From the NCBI GenBank assembly GCA_002373045.1, contig DFHU01000036.1, positions 1-32,866 on the forward strand: a stretch of 32,866 nucleotides of DNA. The letters are read 5' to 3'. Shown here one piece after another: positions 1 through 8,295 of the stretch. The position numbers and the translations under genes were made by a program. Source of the stretch: Pseudoselenomonas ruminantium (GTDB taxonomy: Bacteria; Bacillota; Negativicutes; Selenomonadales; Selenomonadaceae). Every line of letters starts with the position of its first letter. The stretch's first letter is position 1. The notes beneath the pieces are model-generated. The model searched no databases and had not been told where the DNA came from. It was given only the letters and a program-made list of their open reading frames with translations.

Positions 1-1
1 G

Positions 2-679
2 CGTACCGAAGGCAGTCAGGAACGATTGGATAATCTGGCAGAGCTGAAACAGGCCATCTATGAGTATGAAACTTCCTGCGGGGAAGAAGCTATGCTGGAG
101 CATTATCTGGCCAGAGTGGCACTTTTAACCAACAGTGATACTGCTGAGCAGGGAGATAAAATAAAGCTGATGACCGTTCATGCGGCCAGGGGCTTGGAGT
201 TTCCCTATGTGTTTCTCTGCGGATTGAATGAAGGGATATTCCCATCCAGAAAGACCAGAACAGAGCAGGCCATGGAGGAAGAACGGCGGCTGGCCTTTGT
301 GGCTGTTACAAGGGCACAGAAAAGGCTCTATCTGTCCGCAGCTTCCGGCCTAAACTTTGATGCCTCGCTGAGATATCCTTCAAGATTCTTATTGGAGATT
401 GATGATAAACTGCTGGAATATGCAAAGCCTGTTGCGGAAAGTGTCCAGAAAGATGCCTGGGATTACATCCGAGGTATGGAAAAACGAATGGAGCAGGAGC
501 AGACTGTAAAAAAAGCTGCATTTGCTAAAGGTGATAAGGTGCTTCACCGTATTATGGGGGAAGGCGAAATACTGGATATCAACACGGATAAAGGTGCTTA
601 TGTCATAAAGTTTGAGGATATTGAAACGCCAAGGGAAATTTCGTTTAAAGCAAAGCTGGAAAAAGCGTATGTGAATTAG
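2..679 (+). CDS. pcrA: UvrD/PcrA-type DNA helicase, C-terminal part (gene starts before the window)
   Basis: ATP-dependent 3'-5' superfamily 1 helicase of DNA repair and replication. The frame is open to the left edge, so about 226 C-terminal residues are seen and the true start is missing. Visible are motif V (KLMTVHAARGLEF), motif VI (EERRLAFVAVTRAQKRLYL, with the Arg that contacts ATP phosphate), and a last region with GDKVLHRIMGEGEI and a FKAKLEKAYV end. This tail matches the small C-terminal domain that PcrA uses to contact RNA polymerase. The family assignment is strong; PcrA versus another UvrD paralogue cannot be decided from this part alone. Confidence 0.9.
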   Translation, partial: RTEGSQERLDNLAELKQAIYEYETSCGEEAMLEHYLARVALLTNSDTAEQGDKIKLMTVHAARGLEFPYVFLCGLNEGIFPSRKTRTEQAMEEERRLAFVAVTRAQKRLYLSAASGLNFDASLRYPSRFLLEIDDKLLEYAKPVAESVQKDAWDYIRGMEKRMEQEQTVKKAAFAKGDKVLHRIMGEGEILDINTDKGAYVIKFEDIETPREISFKAKLEKAYVN

Positions 680-732
680 AAAACCTAGTAATCTAAATCA
701 GAATTGGCGGCTATCAATGTTAAGGTGATGTG

Positions 733-797
733 TGGCCTGTGTGAAAGGGGAATCTCAGGACAGCCTATTTTGTAGCATAGCTGTCCTGTTAAGGCCA
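733..797 (+). promoter_or_regulatory. Candidate structured RNA leader of the corrinoid/CODH-like/ABC operon
   Basis: The 190-bp gap between the helicase gene and the cobO-like gene holds a nested fold. An outer TGGCC (733-737) pairs with GGCCA (793-797). Inside is a 9-bp hairpin, CAGGACAGC (756-764) with GCTGTCCTG (780-788). The intervening GTGTGAAAGGGGAATCT is purine-rich and unpaired. No T-tract follows, so it is not a plain terminator. The cobalamin riboswitch core is not visible. A riboswitch or protein-binding leader is possible; this is inference from one sequence. Confidence 0.35.
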
Positions 798-871
798 TAG
801 AATATGGTGAAATAACAAAGGGCAGGAAATAAGGAAATAAAAGCAGTAGAGCTAATCAGGGGGGAGTCGTG

Positions 872-1444
872 ATGCTTCAGGTCTATACAGGAAACGGCAA
901 GGGAAAAACCACAGCGGCGATGGGGCTTGCCATCCGGGCATTAGGGGCAAGCAGGAAAGTCTACATCATGCAGTTCATGAAAAGCCTGGCCTATAGTGAG
1001 CAGAAGATTCTTCAGGGCTTTGCGCCTGAACTTATCTTAAGAACCAGTGGTAAGCCGTTTTTCGTTGCGGAAGAAGGAACTTTAAGTAATGAGCTGCGGG
1101 ATAAGCTGGGAGACAGCGTAGTGATTTTTCCGAAGGGGAAACCTCCGCAGGATTATGTTGAACTTATAAAAGATGGCTTTGCTGAAGTGACAAGAGCAGT
1201 ATCTTCGGGGGATTACGGGCTGATAATTCTGGATGAACTCAATATGGCATTGCATTTTGGGCTGATAGGCAGACGTGCTGTTGAGGAATTATTGGAAAAG
1301 GTGCCGGAGCATACGGAACTGGTAATCACCGGTAGATGTGCCCCAAATTGGCTGATTGAGCGGGCTGACCTGGTTACAGAAATGAAGGAAGTTAAGCACT
1401 ACTATACGAAAGGTGTCGAGGCGCGTAAGGGTATCGAGTGTTGA
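872..1444 (+). CDS. cobO: ATP:corrinoid adenosyltransferase, BtuR/CobO/CobP family
   Basis: Family members transfer the 5'-deoxyadenosyl group of ATP to the cobalt of reduced corrinoids. The 190-residue protein begins MLQVYTGNGKGKTTA, so the phosphate-binding loop is at residues 7-14. Further family signatures are LIILDELNMALHFGLI, ELVITGRCAPNWLIERADLVTEM and the GVEARKGIE tail. ATG at 872 is preferred over GTG at 869 because it lies 5 nt behind GGGGGAG. It is the first gene of an operon with a CODH-like protein and an ABC transporter and not with cobalamin synthesis genes, so a special role in that operon is possible. Confidence 0.85.
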   Translation: MLQVYTGNGKGKTTAAMGLAIRALGASRKVYIMQFMKSLAYSEQKILQGFAPELILRTSGKPFFVAEEGTLSNELRDKLGDSVVIFPKGKPPQDYVELIKDGFAEVTRAVSSGDYGLIILDELNMALHFGLIGRRAVEELLEKVPEHTELVITGRCAPNWLIERADLVTEMKEVKHYYTKGVEARKGIEC

Positions 1445-1474
1445 TGAGGAGGAGAGCGGAATTGTCTGGCGGCT

Positions 1475-2455
1475 ATGTATCGCTATGAAGGGGTAATTCC
1501 CTTGTCTAATGCAGTAGGTGCAGAACTTATTCTGGGGACAGGTGCACTGGATTTATGGGTAGCTGACGTGCAGGATGTTTATCCGGCGATTATGGATGTT
1601 GCCCGCTGCTTTAAGACAACAGTGGTCACTACCAGTGACTCAGCGCGTTTGCCGGGGGCCGAGCATTATGCTTATGATTATCGGCACAGCAATATCGGTG
1701 ACACGGAAAAATTGGCTCGTAAGATTGTGACCAGAGCCATTGAAAGCTTCGCTGACCGCCGTGATGTAGCTGTATCGATTCCACAGTATGAGGTTACGGC
1801 AGATATTGGTTTTACTGCAGAAAACGTAGGTGCGCAGTTTGATGATTTCCAAAAGCTTTATGAGGTGTTAAAGAATGGGCGTATCTTAGGTATTGTCAAT
1901 ATGGTTGGCTGCAGCAATCCACGCGTGGTTTATGAAAAAGCAACACTTGATGTAGCGGATGTTCTACTGGAAAATAATGTGCTGATTTTAACCAATGGTT
2001 GTGCATCGTTCCCGCTGTTGAAACTCGGTTATTGCAGCAAGGAGGGGGCAGAACGGTGTGGTAAGTCCTTAAAGGAGTTTGTTCAGGAATATGATGTACC
2101 ACCGGTTTGGCATGTAGGTGAGTGTATTGATAACACCCGCTCGTCTGGAATTTTTGGTGGGGTAGCGGCAAAAGCCGGACAAGCAATTAAGGATATGCCT
2201 TATGCTTTCGCTAGCCCCGAGTGGTCGAATGAAAAAGGCTTGGATGCTTCCCTTGCATTCCGGTTGTTCGGTATTGACTCTTATCATTGCGTGGAACCGC
2301 CAGTTCAAGGCTCAACGGCAGTCGAAAAATTTCTAAAAGAAGATACGAAAGACCTTTTAGGAGCCGTAATGATGGTTAATGTCAACGGACGGGAGTTAGG
2401 TGAAAAAATTGTTGCGGATATGAAAGAAGCACGAAAAAAATTAGGCTGGGGGTAA
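1475..2455 (+). CDS. Truncated carbon monoxide dehydrogenase (CooS)-like protein
   Basis: The 326 residues match only the C-terminal half of Ni-Fe CO dehydrogenase catalytic subunits, which usually have about 630. The match starts at the TGALDLWVADVQD region and runs through TTSDSARLPGAEH, VGCSNP, TNGCAS and HVGECIDNTR. Cys146, Cys176 and Cys217 correspond to three C-cluster ligands. Asp34 stands where the family has a Cys in its VDVQC-type motif. The N-terminal domain, with the B/D cluster cysteines and the His/Cys ligands of the C cluster, is absent. A stop at 1445 in this frame rules out an upstream extension. CO oxidation is unlikely; metal or corrinoid binding is a guess. It is followed 4 nt later by the ABC transporter genes. 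Confidence 0.75.
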   Translation: MYRYEGVIPLSNAVGAELILGTGALDLWVADVQDVYPAIMDVARCFKTTVVTTSDSARLPGAEHYAYDYRHSNIGDTEKLARKIVTRAIESFADRRDVAVSIPQYEVTADIGFTAENVGAQFDDFQKLYEVLKNGRILGIVNMVGCSNPRVVYEKATLDVADVLLENNVLILTNGCASFPLLKLGYCSKEGAERCGKSLKEFVQEYDVPPVWHVGECIDNTRSSGIFGGVAAKAGQAIKDMPYAFASPEWSNEKGLDASLAFRLFGIDSYHCVEPPVQGSTAVEKFLKEDTKDLLGAVMMVNVNGRELGEKIVADMKEARKKLGWG

Positions 2456-2459
2456 CGCT

Positions 2460-3047
2460 ATGCGAAAACTGTGGAGTGTAATACTTCTGCTCCTGCTTAT
2501 AGGTGGTGCAGGCTGGTTTTTATGGTCAGGAGATAGACAAAGTGCAGCGGAAGAAAAACATATGGTGCGCATTGCCTATCTGCCCATAACACATGCTTTG
2601 CCCCTATTTGCGGAAAAAGAACTGCTGACTGCAGATGATGATGTACAGGTAGAGCTGATTAAATATGGCTCATGGCCGGAACTTATGGATGCATTAAATA
2701 CCGGTAAAGTGGATGGCGCGTCTGTGCTTATAGAACTTGCCGTAAAGGCCAGAGAACAAGGCATCGACGTACGGGCTGCGGCCTTGGGACATAAGGATGG
2801 CAATGTGATTATCGGTGGAAATGGCATTGAAAAAGTCGAGCATGAAGAGGAGCAGCCCCAAATTGCACAGCTGTATTTGAAGGCCAAGGCAAAAGTCGTG
2901 GAAATGTCTTTGAAACTCATTCGTTATGATGACCTGCAGATTACGCCTGAGGCTTATGCCGAACTGGTAAAGCGTATGGCAGAGGCAAAACTAATTGAAC
3001 GCATACCGGAATATAAGGATTTTGTAGATAGAACGCTCCTGCCGTAA
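2460..3047 (+). CDS. ABC transporter substrate-binding protein (SsuA/TauA/NrtA type), internally shortened
   Basis: Exported binding protein of a nitrate/sulfonate/taurine-type ABC importer. Residues 1-24 form a hydrophobic N-terminal anchor or signal. The first lobe follows (RIAYLPITHALPLFAEK, DALNTGKVDGASVL, AALGHKDGNVIIGG). After GIEKVEHEEEQP the sequence jumps to what is normally the C-terminal end (MSLKLIRYDDLQITPEAYAELVKRM, ending FVDRTLLP). Relatives have about 300 residues or more, against 195 here, so roughly 110-130 residues of the second lobe are missing without loss of frame. It may be a non-transporting sensor or a decaying gene. The permease and ATPase genes follow. Confidence 0.75.
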   Translation: MRKLWSVILLLLLIGGAGWFLWSGDRQSAAEEKHMVRIAYLPITHALPLFAEKELLTADDDVQVELIKYGSWPELMDALNTGKVDGASVLIELAVKAREQGIDVRAAALGHKDGNVIIGGNGIEKVEHEEEQPQIAQLYLKAKAKVVEMSLKLIRYDDLQITPEAYAELVKRMAEAKLIERIPEYKDFVDRTLLP

Positions 3048-3078
3048 ATGTTGGGCAGGAGTGGAAAGGCGGGATTAT

Positions 3079-3837
3079 ATGCATAAGGTTAAATATATTG
3101 GTGGTTCGCTTATTATCTTGTTAGCGTTTTGGCAAATCGTAACCTGGCTGGGGGGCTGGAATGAAGCGTTGTTTCCTTCACCATTAGGAACCGTGCGTGG
3201 TTTGGGAGAACTTCTGGCTAGTGGTGTGCTGGCTGCAGATATTCGTGCTAGTCTCAGCAGATTTGCTCTGGGTTATATCAGTGCAGTGGTTTTAGCCATG
3301 GCCTTAGGATTGGTATTAGGCTGGTATAAAAAAATCTGGAATTATCTTAATCCGGTAGCGCAGGTATTGCGCCCGGTATCACCTGTGGCCTGGCTGCCGT
3401 TTATCGTATTATTCTTCGGCATTGGTGAAATGCCCGCGCTGGTTATCATATTTATCGCTGCCTTTTTTCCCGTGCTTTTGGCCACTGTAGCGGCGGTGCA
3501 GGGGATGGAACCTGTGTACTTAAAGGTCGCTAAAAATTTTGGCATAGGCCAGCCTCAGATTTTAGGGAAAATCGTATTTCCCGCAGTTTTTCCCCGTATT
3601 GCAACAGGCCTGCATTTAGCTTTAGGGACAGCCTGGGTATTCCTCGTTGCTGGAGAAATGGCTGGTGCGCAATCCGGTCTTGGCTTTTTGATTATTGATG
3701 CCCGTAATAATCTAAGAGCAGACTGGCTAATGGCTGCAATACTGACCATTGGCGTTTTGGGTTTAGTCTTGGATGGAATCGTAAGTTATTTAGAAGGGCA
3801 GATTTACCGCCGGTGGGGATTAACGAGGAGGACCTAA
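3079..3837 (+). CDS. ABC transporter permease (SsuC/TauC type)
   Basis: Inner-membrane subunit of the importer. The 252-residue protein is strongly hydrophobic with about six membrane segments. It carries the cytoplasmic coupling loop typical of this family, VAKNFGIGQPQILGKIVFPAVFPRIATGL, and the conserved P-x-AWLPFIVLFFGIGE segment. ATG at 3079 is chosen because AAAGGCGGG lies just upstream; GTG at 3061 would add six residues. The stop is 2 nt before the ATPase start, which indicates co-translation. The substrate cannot be told from sequence. The linkage to a CODH-like protein and a corrinoid enzyme suggests a metal-, sulfur- or corrinoid-related ligand, which is inference. Confidence 0.85.
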   Translation: MHKVKYIGGSLIILLAFWQIVTWLGGWNEALFPSPLGTVRGLGELLASGVLAADIRASLSRFALGYISAVVLAMALGLVLGWYKKIWNYLNPVAQVLRPVSPVAWLPFIVLFFGIGEMPALVIIFIAAFFPVLLATVAAVQGMEPVYLKVAKNFGIGQPQILGKIVFPAVFPRIATGLHLALGTAWVFLVAGEMAGAQSGLGFLIIDARNNLRADWLMAAILTIGVLGLVLDGIVSYLEGQIYRRWGLTRRT

Positions 3838-3839
3838 GT

Positions 3840-4616
3840 ATGAGCTATATAAAAGTGGAAGATGTATCCCGTCAGTTTACCAAGGCGGATGGCAGTGTGT
3901 TTCAAGCTCTTGACCATGTGGATTTGGAGATAAAGCAAGGAGAATTTATTTGCTTACTTGGGCCGTCTGGTTGCGGCAAAAGTACCCTGCTCAATATTCT
4001 GGCAGGCTTTGAAGGGGCTAGTGCCGGAACGGTGACGATTGATGGACAGACCGTGTCTAAGCCCAGTCCGAAGTATGTGACGATTTTTCAGAACTATGGC
4101 TTACTGCCTTGGCGTACTGTGCTAAAGAATGTGGAACTCGGATTGGAAGAACAACAGCTTTCTGCGGATGAACGAGAAAAAATTGCTCGTCACTATTTGG
4201 AGATTGTCGGCTTGCAGAATTTTGCAGACAGCCATCCGGCAGAACTATCCGGTGGGATGCAGCAGCGTGTGGCAATAGCGAGAGCATTGGCAGTTGACCC
4301 GGAAATTATCTTTATGGATGAACCATTTGCGGCGTTAGATGCTTTAACCCGTATGAAATTACAGGATGAGGTATCGGCTATCTGCCGGGAGCAGAAAAAG
4401 ACCATTATCTTTGTCACGCATGATATCGATGAAGCGGTGGTGCTGGCAGACCGCATTGTGGTCATGACACCAAATCCTGGACAGATTAAAACCATACTGC
4501 CGGTAGACCTGCACGGTCAGCGCGACCGTACCAGCCCGGATTTCTGGGATATCCGGGAACGAGTTTTTGAGTGCTTTGCCTTAAAACCTGAGGATAAAAC
4601 CGAATATTATATTTGA
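3840..4616 (+). CDS. ABC transporter ATP-binding protein (SsuB/TauB type)
   Basis: Cytoplasmic ATPase that powers the importer. Of 258 residues, Walker A is GPSGCGKST (41-49), the Q-loop is in IFQNYGLLPW, the ABC signature LSGGMQQRVAIARAL begins near residue 136, Walker B with the D-loop is IIFMDEPFAALDALTR, and the switch His is in VTHDIDEAV. All catalytic residues are intact, unlike the shortened binding protein. The start at 3840 follows GAGGAGG by a normal distance. Last gene of the operon; an intergenic stretch with a terminator-like hairpin follows. Confidence 0.88.
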   Translation: MSYIKVEDVSRQFTKADGSVFQALDHVDLEIKQGEFICLLGPSGCGKSTLLNILAGFEGASAGTVTIDGQTVSKPSPKYVTIFQNYGLLPWRTVLKNVELGLEEQQLSADEREKIARHYLEIVGLQNFADSHPAELSGGMQQRVAIARALAVDPEIIFMDEPFAALDALTRMKLQDEVSAICREQKKTIIFVTHDIDEAVVLADRIVVMTPNPGQIKTILPVDLHGQRDRTSPDFWDIRERVFECFALKPEDKTEYYI

Positions 4617-4703
4617 GATAAAGGAACATAGTTACCCCTTATTTAAGCCTGCTTTTTCATGGTAAAATATTATGCAGGAGAGCGTGATATACGTGAAGAA
4701 AAG

Positions 4704-4739
4704 TCCCCAAGGTTTTGTGTATTGGCCTTGGGGATTTTT
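4704..4739 (+). terminator. Rho-independent terminator before ruvA
   Basis: TCCCCAAGG (4704-4712) pairs with CCTTGGGGA (4726-4734), then TTTTT. It sits in the 208-bp gap between the ABC transporter operon and ruvA. The rest of the gap contains no convincing gene; TATACT near 4775 may be the -10 of a weak ruvA promoter. Confidence 0.75.
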
Positions 4740-4824
4740 CGTATTTGGCTAGTCATCTTTGTGCTGTTCGTGTTATACTAATAAGGTTACAAGTTTTCTA
4801 TGTCTATTGGAGTGAACGGACAGC

Positions 4825-5427
4825 ATGATTGGTTTTTTACGGGGACAGGTGGCAGCGCTGAAGACGGATTACTGCCTGTTGGATGTAAATGGTGTGGGCT
4901 ATCGGGTTTTTGTGGCTGGTTCCACGCGGAACAAGCTGCGCTTAAAGGAAGAAGCCCAATTGTTTACCTATATGAATGTCTATCAGGATGGCATTACCCT
5001 CTATGGCTTTGCCAGTGAGGAAGAATACGATATTTTTCAGCTGCTTATTGGCGTGTCAGGCATTGGCCCGAAGGTAGCGTTGGGGATTTTGTCGGCTATT
5101 ACGGTGGAGAGCCTTTGCAAGGCGATTCAGAACAAGCAGGCCACGGTGCTGACCAAGTTGCCAGGCATTGGCAAAAAGTCAGCAGAACGGCTGATTTTGG
5201 AACTGAAGGACAAGGTTGCTTTTGCCGCAGCTGATGATGTGGAAGAAATTCTGACATTGGATATGGAAGGGCCGGTTGGCGACGATATGATGAGTGAAGC
5301 GCAGGCGGCTTTGGTGGCTCTGGGTTACAGTCAGGCCGAAATTGCGCCGGTGCTCAAGAAGGCAACCAAGTGCAAGACAACGGAAGACGTCATCAAGCTG
5401 GCTTTGAAGCAGTTGAATAAATTTTAA
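4825..5427 (+). CDS. ruvA: Holliday junction branch migration protein RuvA
   Basis: RuvA tetramers bind four-way DNA junctions and load the RuvB motor. The 200-residue length is normal. The start MIGFLRGQVA is the usual family N-terminus (OB-fold domain I). Helix-hairpin-helix motifs are visible in LLIGVSGIGPKVALGIL and LTKLPGIGKKSAERLI (domain II). The C-terminal domain III, which touches RuvB, is AQAALVALGYSQAEI onward. The stop overlaps the ribosome-binding site of ruvB, so the two are co-translated. Confidence 0.97.
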   Translation: MIGFLRGQVAALKTDYCLLDVNGVGYRVFVAGSTRNKLRLKEEAQLFTYMNVYQDGITLYGFASEEEYDIFQLLIGVSGIGPKVALGILSAITVESLCKAIQNKQATVLTKLPGIGKKSAERLILELKDKVAFAAADDVEEILTLDMEGPVGDDMMSEAQAALVALGYSQAEIAPVLKKATKCKTTEDVIKLALKQLNKF

Positions 5428-5440
5428 GGAGGGGTGAGGC

Positions 5441-6469
5441 TTGGCTGAAGAAGATTTTTACGAGATGGATATTGATGATGGCCGCATTGTGGCCATGGAC
5501 GAGCAGCGGACAGATGATTGGCAGTACAGCCTGCGCCCCCGCAAGTTAAGCGAGTATATCGGGCAGGACAAGGCCAAGAAAAATTTGGAGATTTTCATTC
5601 AGGCGGCGATGAATCGCGGTGATTCGCTGGACCATGTTTTGCTCTATGGGCCGCCGGGGTTGGGTAAGACCACGCTGGCGGGCATTATCGCCAATGAAAT
5701 GGGGGTAAATTTCCGGCAGACTTCCGGGCCGGCTATTGAGCGGCAGGGAGATTTGGCGGCGCTGCTGACGAATTTGCAGGAGCATGATGTGCTCTTTATT
5801 GATGAAATTCACCGTTTGTCCCGCAGTGTGGAAGAAGTTTTGTATTCCGCGATGGAGGATTTTGCGCTGGATATCATCATCGGCAAAGGGCCAAGTGCCC
5901 GGTCTATCCGGCTGGATATTGCGCCCTTTACGCTTATTGGTGCCACGACTAAGGCTGGTTCTTTGGCGGCTCCTTTGCGTGACCGCTTCGGTATTATCTC
6001 CCGCCTGGAGTATTATACGCCGGAAGCTTTGGTGACGATTGTCAAGCGTGCGGCAGAGATTTTGGAAATCCCCATTGAGGACAAAGGTGCGCTGGAAATT
6101 GCCCGGCGTTCCCGGGGAACTCCGCGTATTGCCAACCGCCTGTTAAAGCGCGTGCGCGATGTGGCGCAGTATGAAGGCATGGAGGTTATTACCGACGAGA
6201 TTGCCGATAAAGCGTTGTCCCTGCTCGAAGTGGATAAGGCTGGTCTTGACCATACGGACAGGCGCATGCTTTTGACCATGATTAAGAAATTCGGCGGCGG
6301 CCCGGTGGGGCTTGATACATTGGCGGCGGCTATCAGTGAGAGTACGGATACTGTGGAAGATGTGTTTGAGCCGTTCTTGATTCAGTTGGGCTTTATCAAT
6401 CGCACGCCAAGAGGGCGTGTGGTCACGAAAGCCGGTTATGAGCATTTGGGCATTGCTTATCCGGAATAG
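5441..6469 (+). CDS. ruvB: Holliday junction branch migration ATPase RuvB
   Basis: AAA+ hexameric motor that drives branch migration together with RuvA and RuvC. The 342 residues include Walker A GPPGLGKTTLAG (near 70-81), Walker B LFIDEIHRL (near 118-126), sensor 1 GATTKAGSL, the arginine-rich RDRFG segment and a winged-helix C-terminus ending in GRVVTKAGYEHLG. The start is TTG at 5441 behind AAGGAGGGG; the protein begins MAEEDFYEMDIDD. No ruvC is seen next to it in this window. Confidence 0.97.
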   Translation: MAEEDFYEMDIDDGRIVAMDEQRTDDWQYSLRPRKLSEYIGQDKAKKNLEIFIQAAMNRGDSLDHVLLYGPPGLGKTTLAGIIANEMGVNFRQTSGPAIERQGDLAALLTNLQEHDVLFIDEIHRLSRSVEEVLYSAMEDFALDIIIGKGPSARSIRLDIAPFTLIGATTKAGSLAAPLRDRFGIISRLEYYTPEALVTIVKRAAEILEIPIEDKGALEIARRSRGTPRIANRLLKRVRDVAQYEGMEVITDEIADKALSLLEVDKAGLDHTDRRMLLTMIKKFGGGPVGLDTLAAAISESTDTVEDVFEPFLIQLGFINRTPRGRVVTKAGYEHLGIAYPE

Positions 6470-6481
6470 GAGTATATGGTT

Positions 6482-7108
6482 ATGAAGTTACTATTACATA
6501 TGTGCTGCGGGCCGTGTTCCTGTTATCCGGTGAAAAAACTGCGGGCAGACGGGATTGAGCCGGTGGGGTATTTCTTTAATCCCAACATTCATCCCTACAA
6601 AGAGTGGGAGATGCGCTTAAATACAGCTCGCGAGTTTGCGGAAAAAGTCCATATGGATTTTTTCGCCGATGACAATTACCGTTTGCGGGATTTTTTGAAG
6701 CGGGCGCTGCCGGCGGAGGCTTTGCCCAATGGCCGTTGTACGATGTGCTATACCTGGCGGCTGGAGGAAGCGGCACGGTTTGCGGCCGAGCATGGCTTTG
6801 ATGCCTTTACGTCGACGCTCTTTTACAGCATTTACCAGCAGCATGATTTGATGAAGCGGACGGCGGAGCGTTTTGCCGCGCAATATGGTGTGCAGTTTTA
6901 TTATGAAGATTTCCGTCCCGGCTGGCAGGAGGGCATTGATATCAGTCACGAGTTGGAGCTTTACCGTCAGCCTTATTGCGGATGTATCTTTAGCGAAGAA
7001 GAACGGTACAGCAAGGCTATCCGCAAGCAGCGCAAGAAGGATAACAAGGCGAAAAAGCGTGCCCGGCTTGAAGCTGAGGAAAAGGCGCGTGCAGGGGAGG
7101 CCGGATGA
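6482..7108 (+). CDS. queH: Epoxyqueuosine reductase QueH (DUF208)
   Basis: Catalyses the last step of queuosine tRNA modification, reduction of epoxyqueuosine, as an alternative to the unrelated QueG. The protein begins MKLLLHMCCGPCSCYPV, with the paired Cys typical of QueH; further cysteines are in GRCTMCYTWR and YCGCIFS, as expected for the iron-sulfur cluster and redox pair. ATG at 6482 has AGGAG at a 9-nt distance; ATG at 6476 is too close. The last 35 residues are a Lys/Arg/Glu-rich tail. It forms a queuosine group with queA two genes downstream. Confidence 0.9.
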   Translation: MKLLLHMCCGPCSCYPVKKLRADGIEPVGYFFNPNIHPYKEWEMRLNTAREFAEKVHMDFFADDNYRLRDFLKRALPAEALPNGRCTMCYTWRLEEAARFAAEHGFDAFTSTLFYSIYQQHDLMKRTAERFAAQYGVQFYYEDFRPGWQEGIDISHELELYRQPYCGCIFSEEERYSKAIRKQRKKDNKAKKRARLEAEEKARAGEAG

Positions 7109-8280
7109 TGAAAAAATGGATTATTGCTCTTTGCAGCATGTTTTGTCTATTCTTATCGCCGGTTGCTTTTGTCGAGGCGGCCTGGCAGCCAGAACTTTTG
7201 GTATCGCTGGGGACGGCTGGAACGACCCTGCGCCTGTCGGGAAATGTTCCTGTGGTTTTGAAGCGGCTGGACAATAAGAAAGTGGTCTGGCAGGGAAAAT
7301 CCAAGGAATTTGCTACGCTCACCTTTACGGACAAGGGCTGGGAACTTAATGGCAGGAAACTGAAAAAAGCGGATGCTGCGGCCTTGGAACTCACGGTGGA
7401 GGATGAGCGCAATTTGTCTAAGCTGGTCAGTACCTACGATAATAAGTCTTATCGCGGTGCCCTGCGCCTTATACCGCGCAAGGGAAGTTTGCAGCTGCTA
7501 AACCGGGTAACCGTGGAGGAATATCTGCAAGGGGTTGTGCCGGAGGAAATGCCGGCGGAATGGAATCCGGAGGCGGTGAAGGCACAGGCGGTGGCGGCCA
7601 GGACGTATGCCCTGCGTCAGCGCAAGCGCCATGCCAAAGAAGGCTTTGATGTCTGTGCAACAACCCATTGCCAGCAGTATGGCGGCGTGGCTGTGGAGCG
7701 CGCAGCGGCTAACCAGGCGGTAAAGGCAACCAGCGGCGAAGTTTTGGAAAGTCACGGCGCACTTGTTGATGCGCTCTTTCATACGGATTCGGGTGGCATG
7801 ACGGAGAACAGCGAAGACGTATGGGGCAGCCGCATTGACTGCCTGCGGGCGGCTAAAGAAGTGCGGACGGAGACTTATCCGTGGGAGAAGAATATCACTG
7901 TGCAAAAGTTCAGTGAGCTGCTCGTTAGGCGTGGGAAAAATATCGGCACGCTGAAGAAGATTGAACTGTCCCCCATAAAGATTGGCAAAGCCTCGAAAGA
8001 CCGCACGGTATCGGGGCGGGTCAAGCAGGTGACGTTTGTCGGCAAGAACGGCAAAGCCAGTATAACAGGCAATGATTTGCGCAGTATGCTGGGGCTGAAA
8101 AGTACGCTTTTTGGTATGACCATGAACCGCAATGTATTGTTCATCAAGGGCTATGGCTGGGGCCATGGACTGGGGATGTCCCAGCATGGCGCTAAGGCCT
8201 ATGCAGATAGTGAACACTATGATTATAAGCAGATTTTGCAGCATTATTATCGTGGTGCAGAGTTAAAAAAATTATATTGA
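7108..8280 (+). CDS. Exported SpoIID/LytB-domain protein
   Basis: SpoIID enzymes are lytic transglycosylases acting on peptidoglycan glycan strands. The 390-residue protein has a signal peptide (MKKWIIALCSMFCLFLSPVAFVEA, cleaved near residue 25), a poorly conserved first domain, then the SpoIID core: RVTVEEYLQGVVPEEMPAEW, with Glu as catalytic candidate, AVKAQAVAARTYAL, FHTDSGGMTE and the end motif GYGWGHGLGMSQHGA. ATG 7105 and 7108 are both possible; 7108 is 7 nt from GGGGAGG. The start overlaps the queH stop. Related proteins occur in non-sporulating Negativicutes, so a vegetative wall role is possible. Confidence 0.85.
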   Translation: MKKWIIALCSMFCLFLSPVAFVEAAWQPELLVSLGTAGTTLRLSGNVPVVLKRLDNKKVVWQGKSKEFATLTFTDKGWELNGRKLKKADAAALELTVEDERNLSKLVSTYDNKSYRGALRLIPRKGSLQLLNRVTVEEYLQGVVPEEMPAEWNPEAVKAQAVAARTYALRQRKRHAKEGFDVCATTHCQQYGGVAVERAAANQAVKATSGEVLESHGALVDALFHTDSGGMTENSEDVWGSRIDCLRAAKEVRTETYPWEKNITVQKFSELLVRRGKNIGTLKKIELSPIKIGKASKDRTVSGRVKQVTFVGKNGKASITGNDLRSMLGLKSTLFGMTMNRNVLFIKGYGWGHGLGMSQHGAKAYADSEHYDYKQILQHYYRGAELKKLY

Positions 8281-8295
8281 TTGAAGGATTGAATG

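Noticed and set aside
680..868. Cobalamin riboswitch before the cobO-like gene
   Set aside because: The conserved core and kissing-loop elements of that class are not visible; only a generic fold remains.
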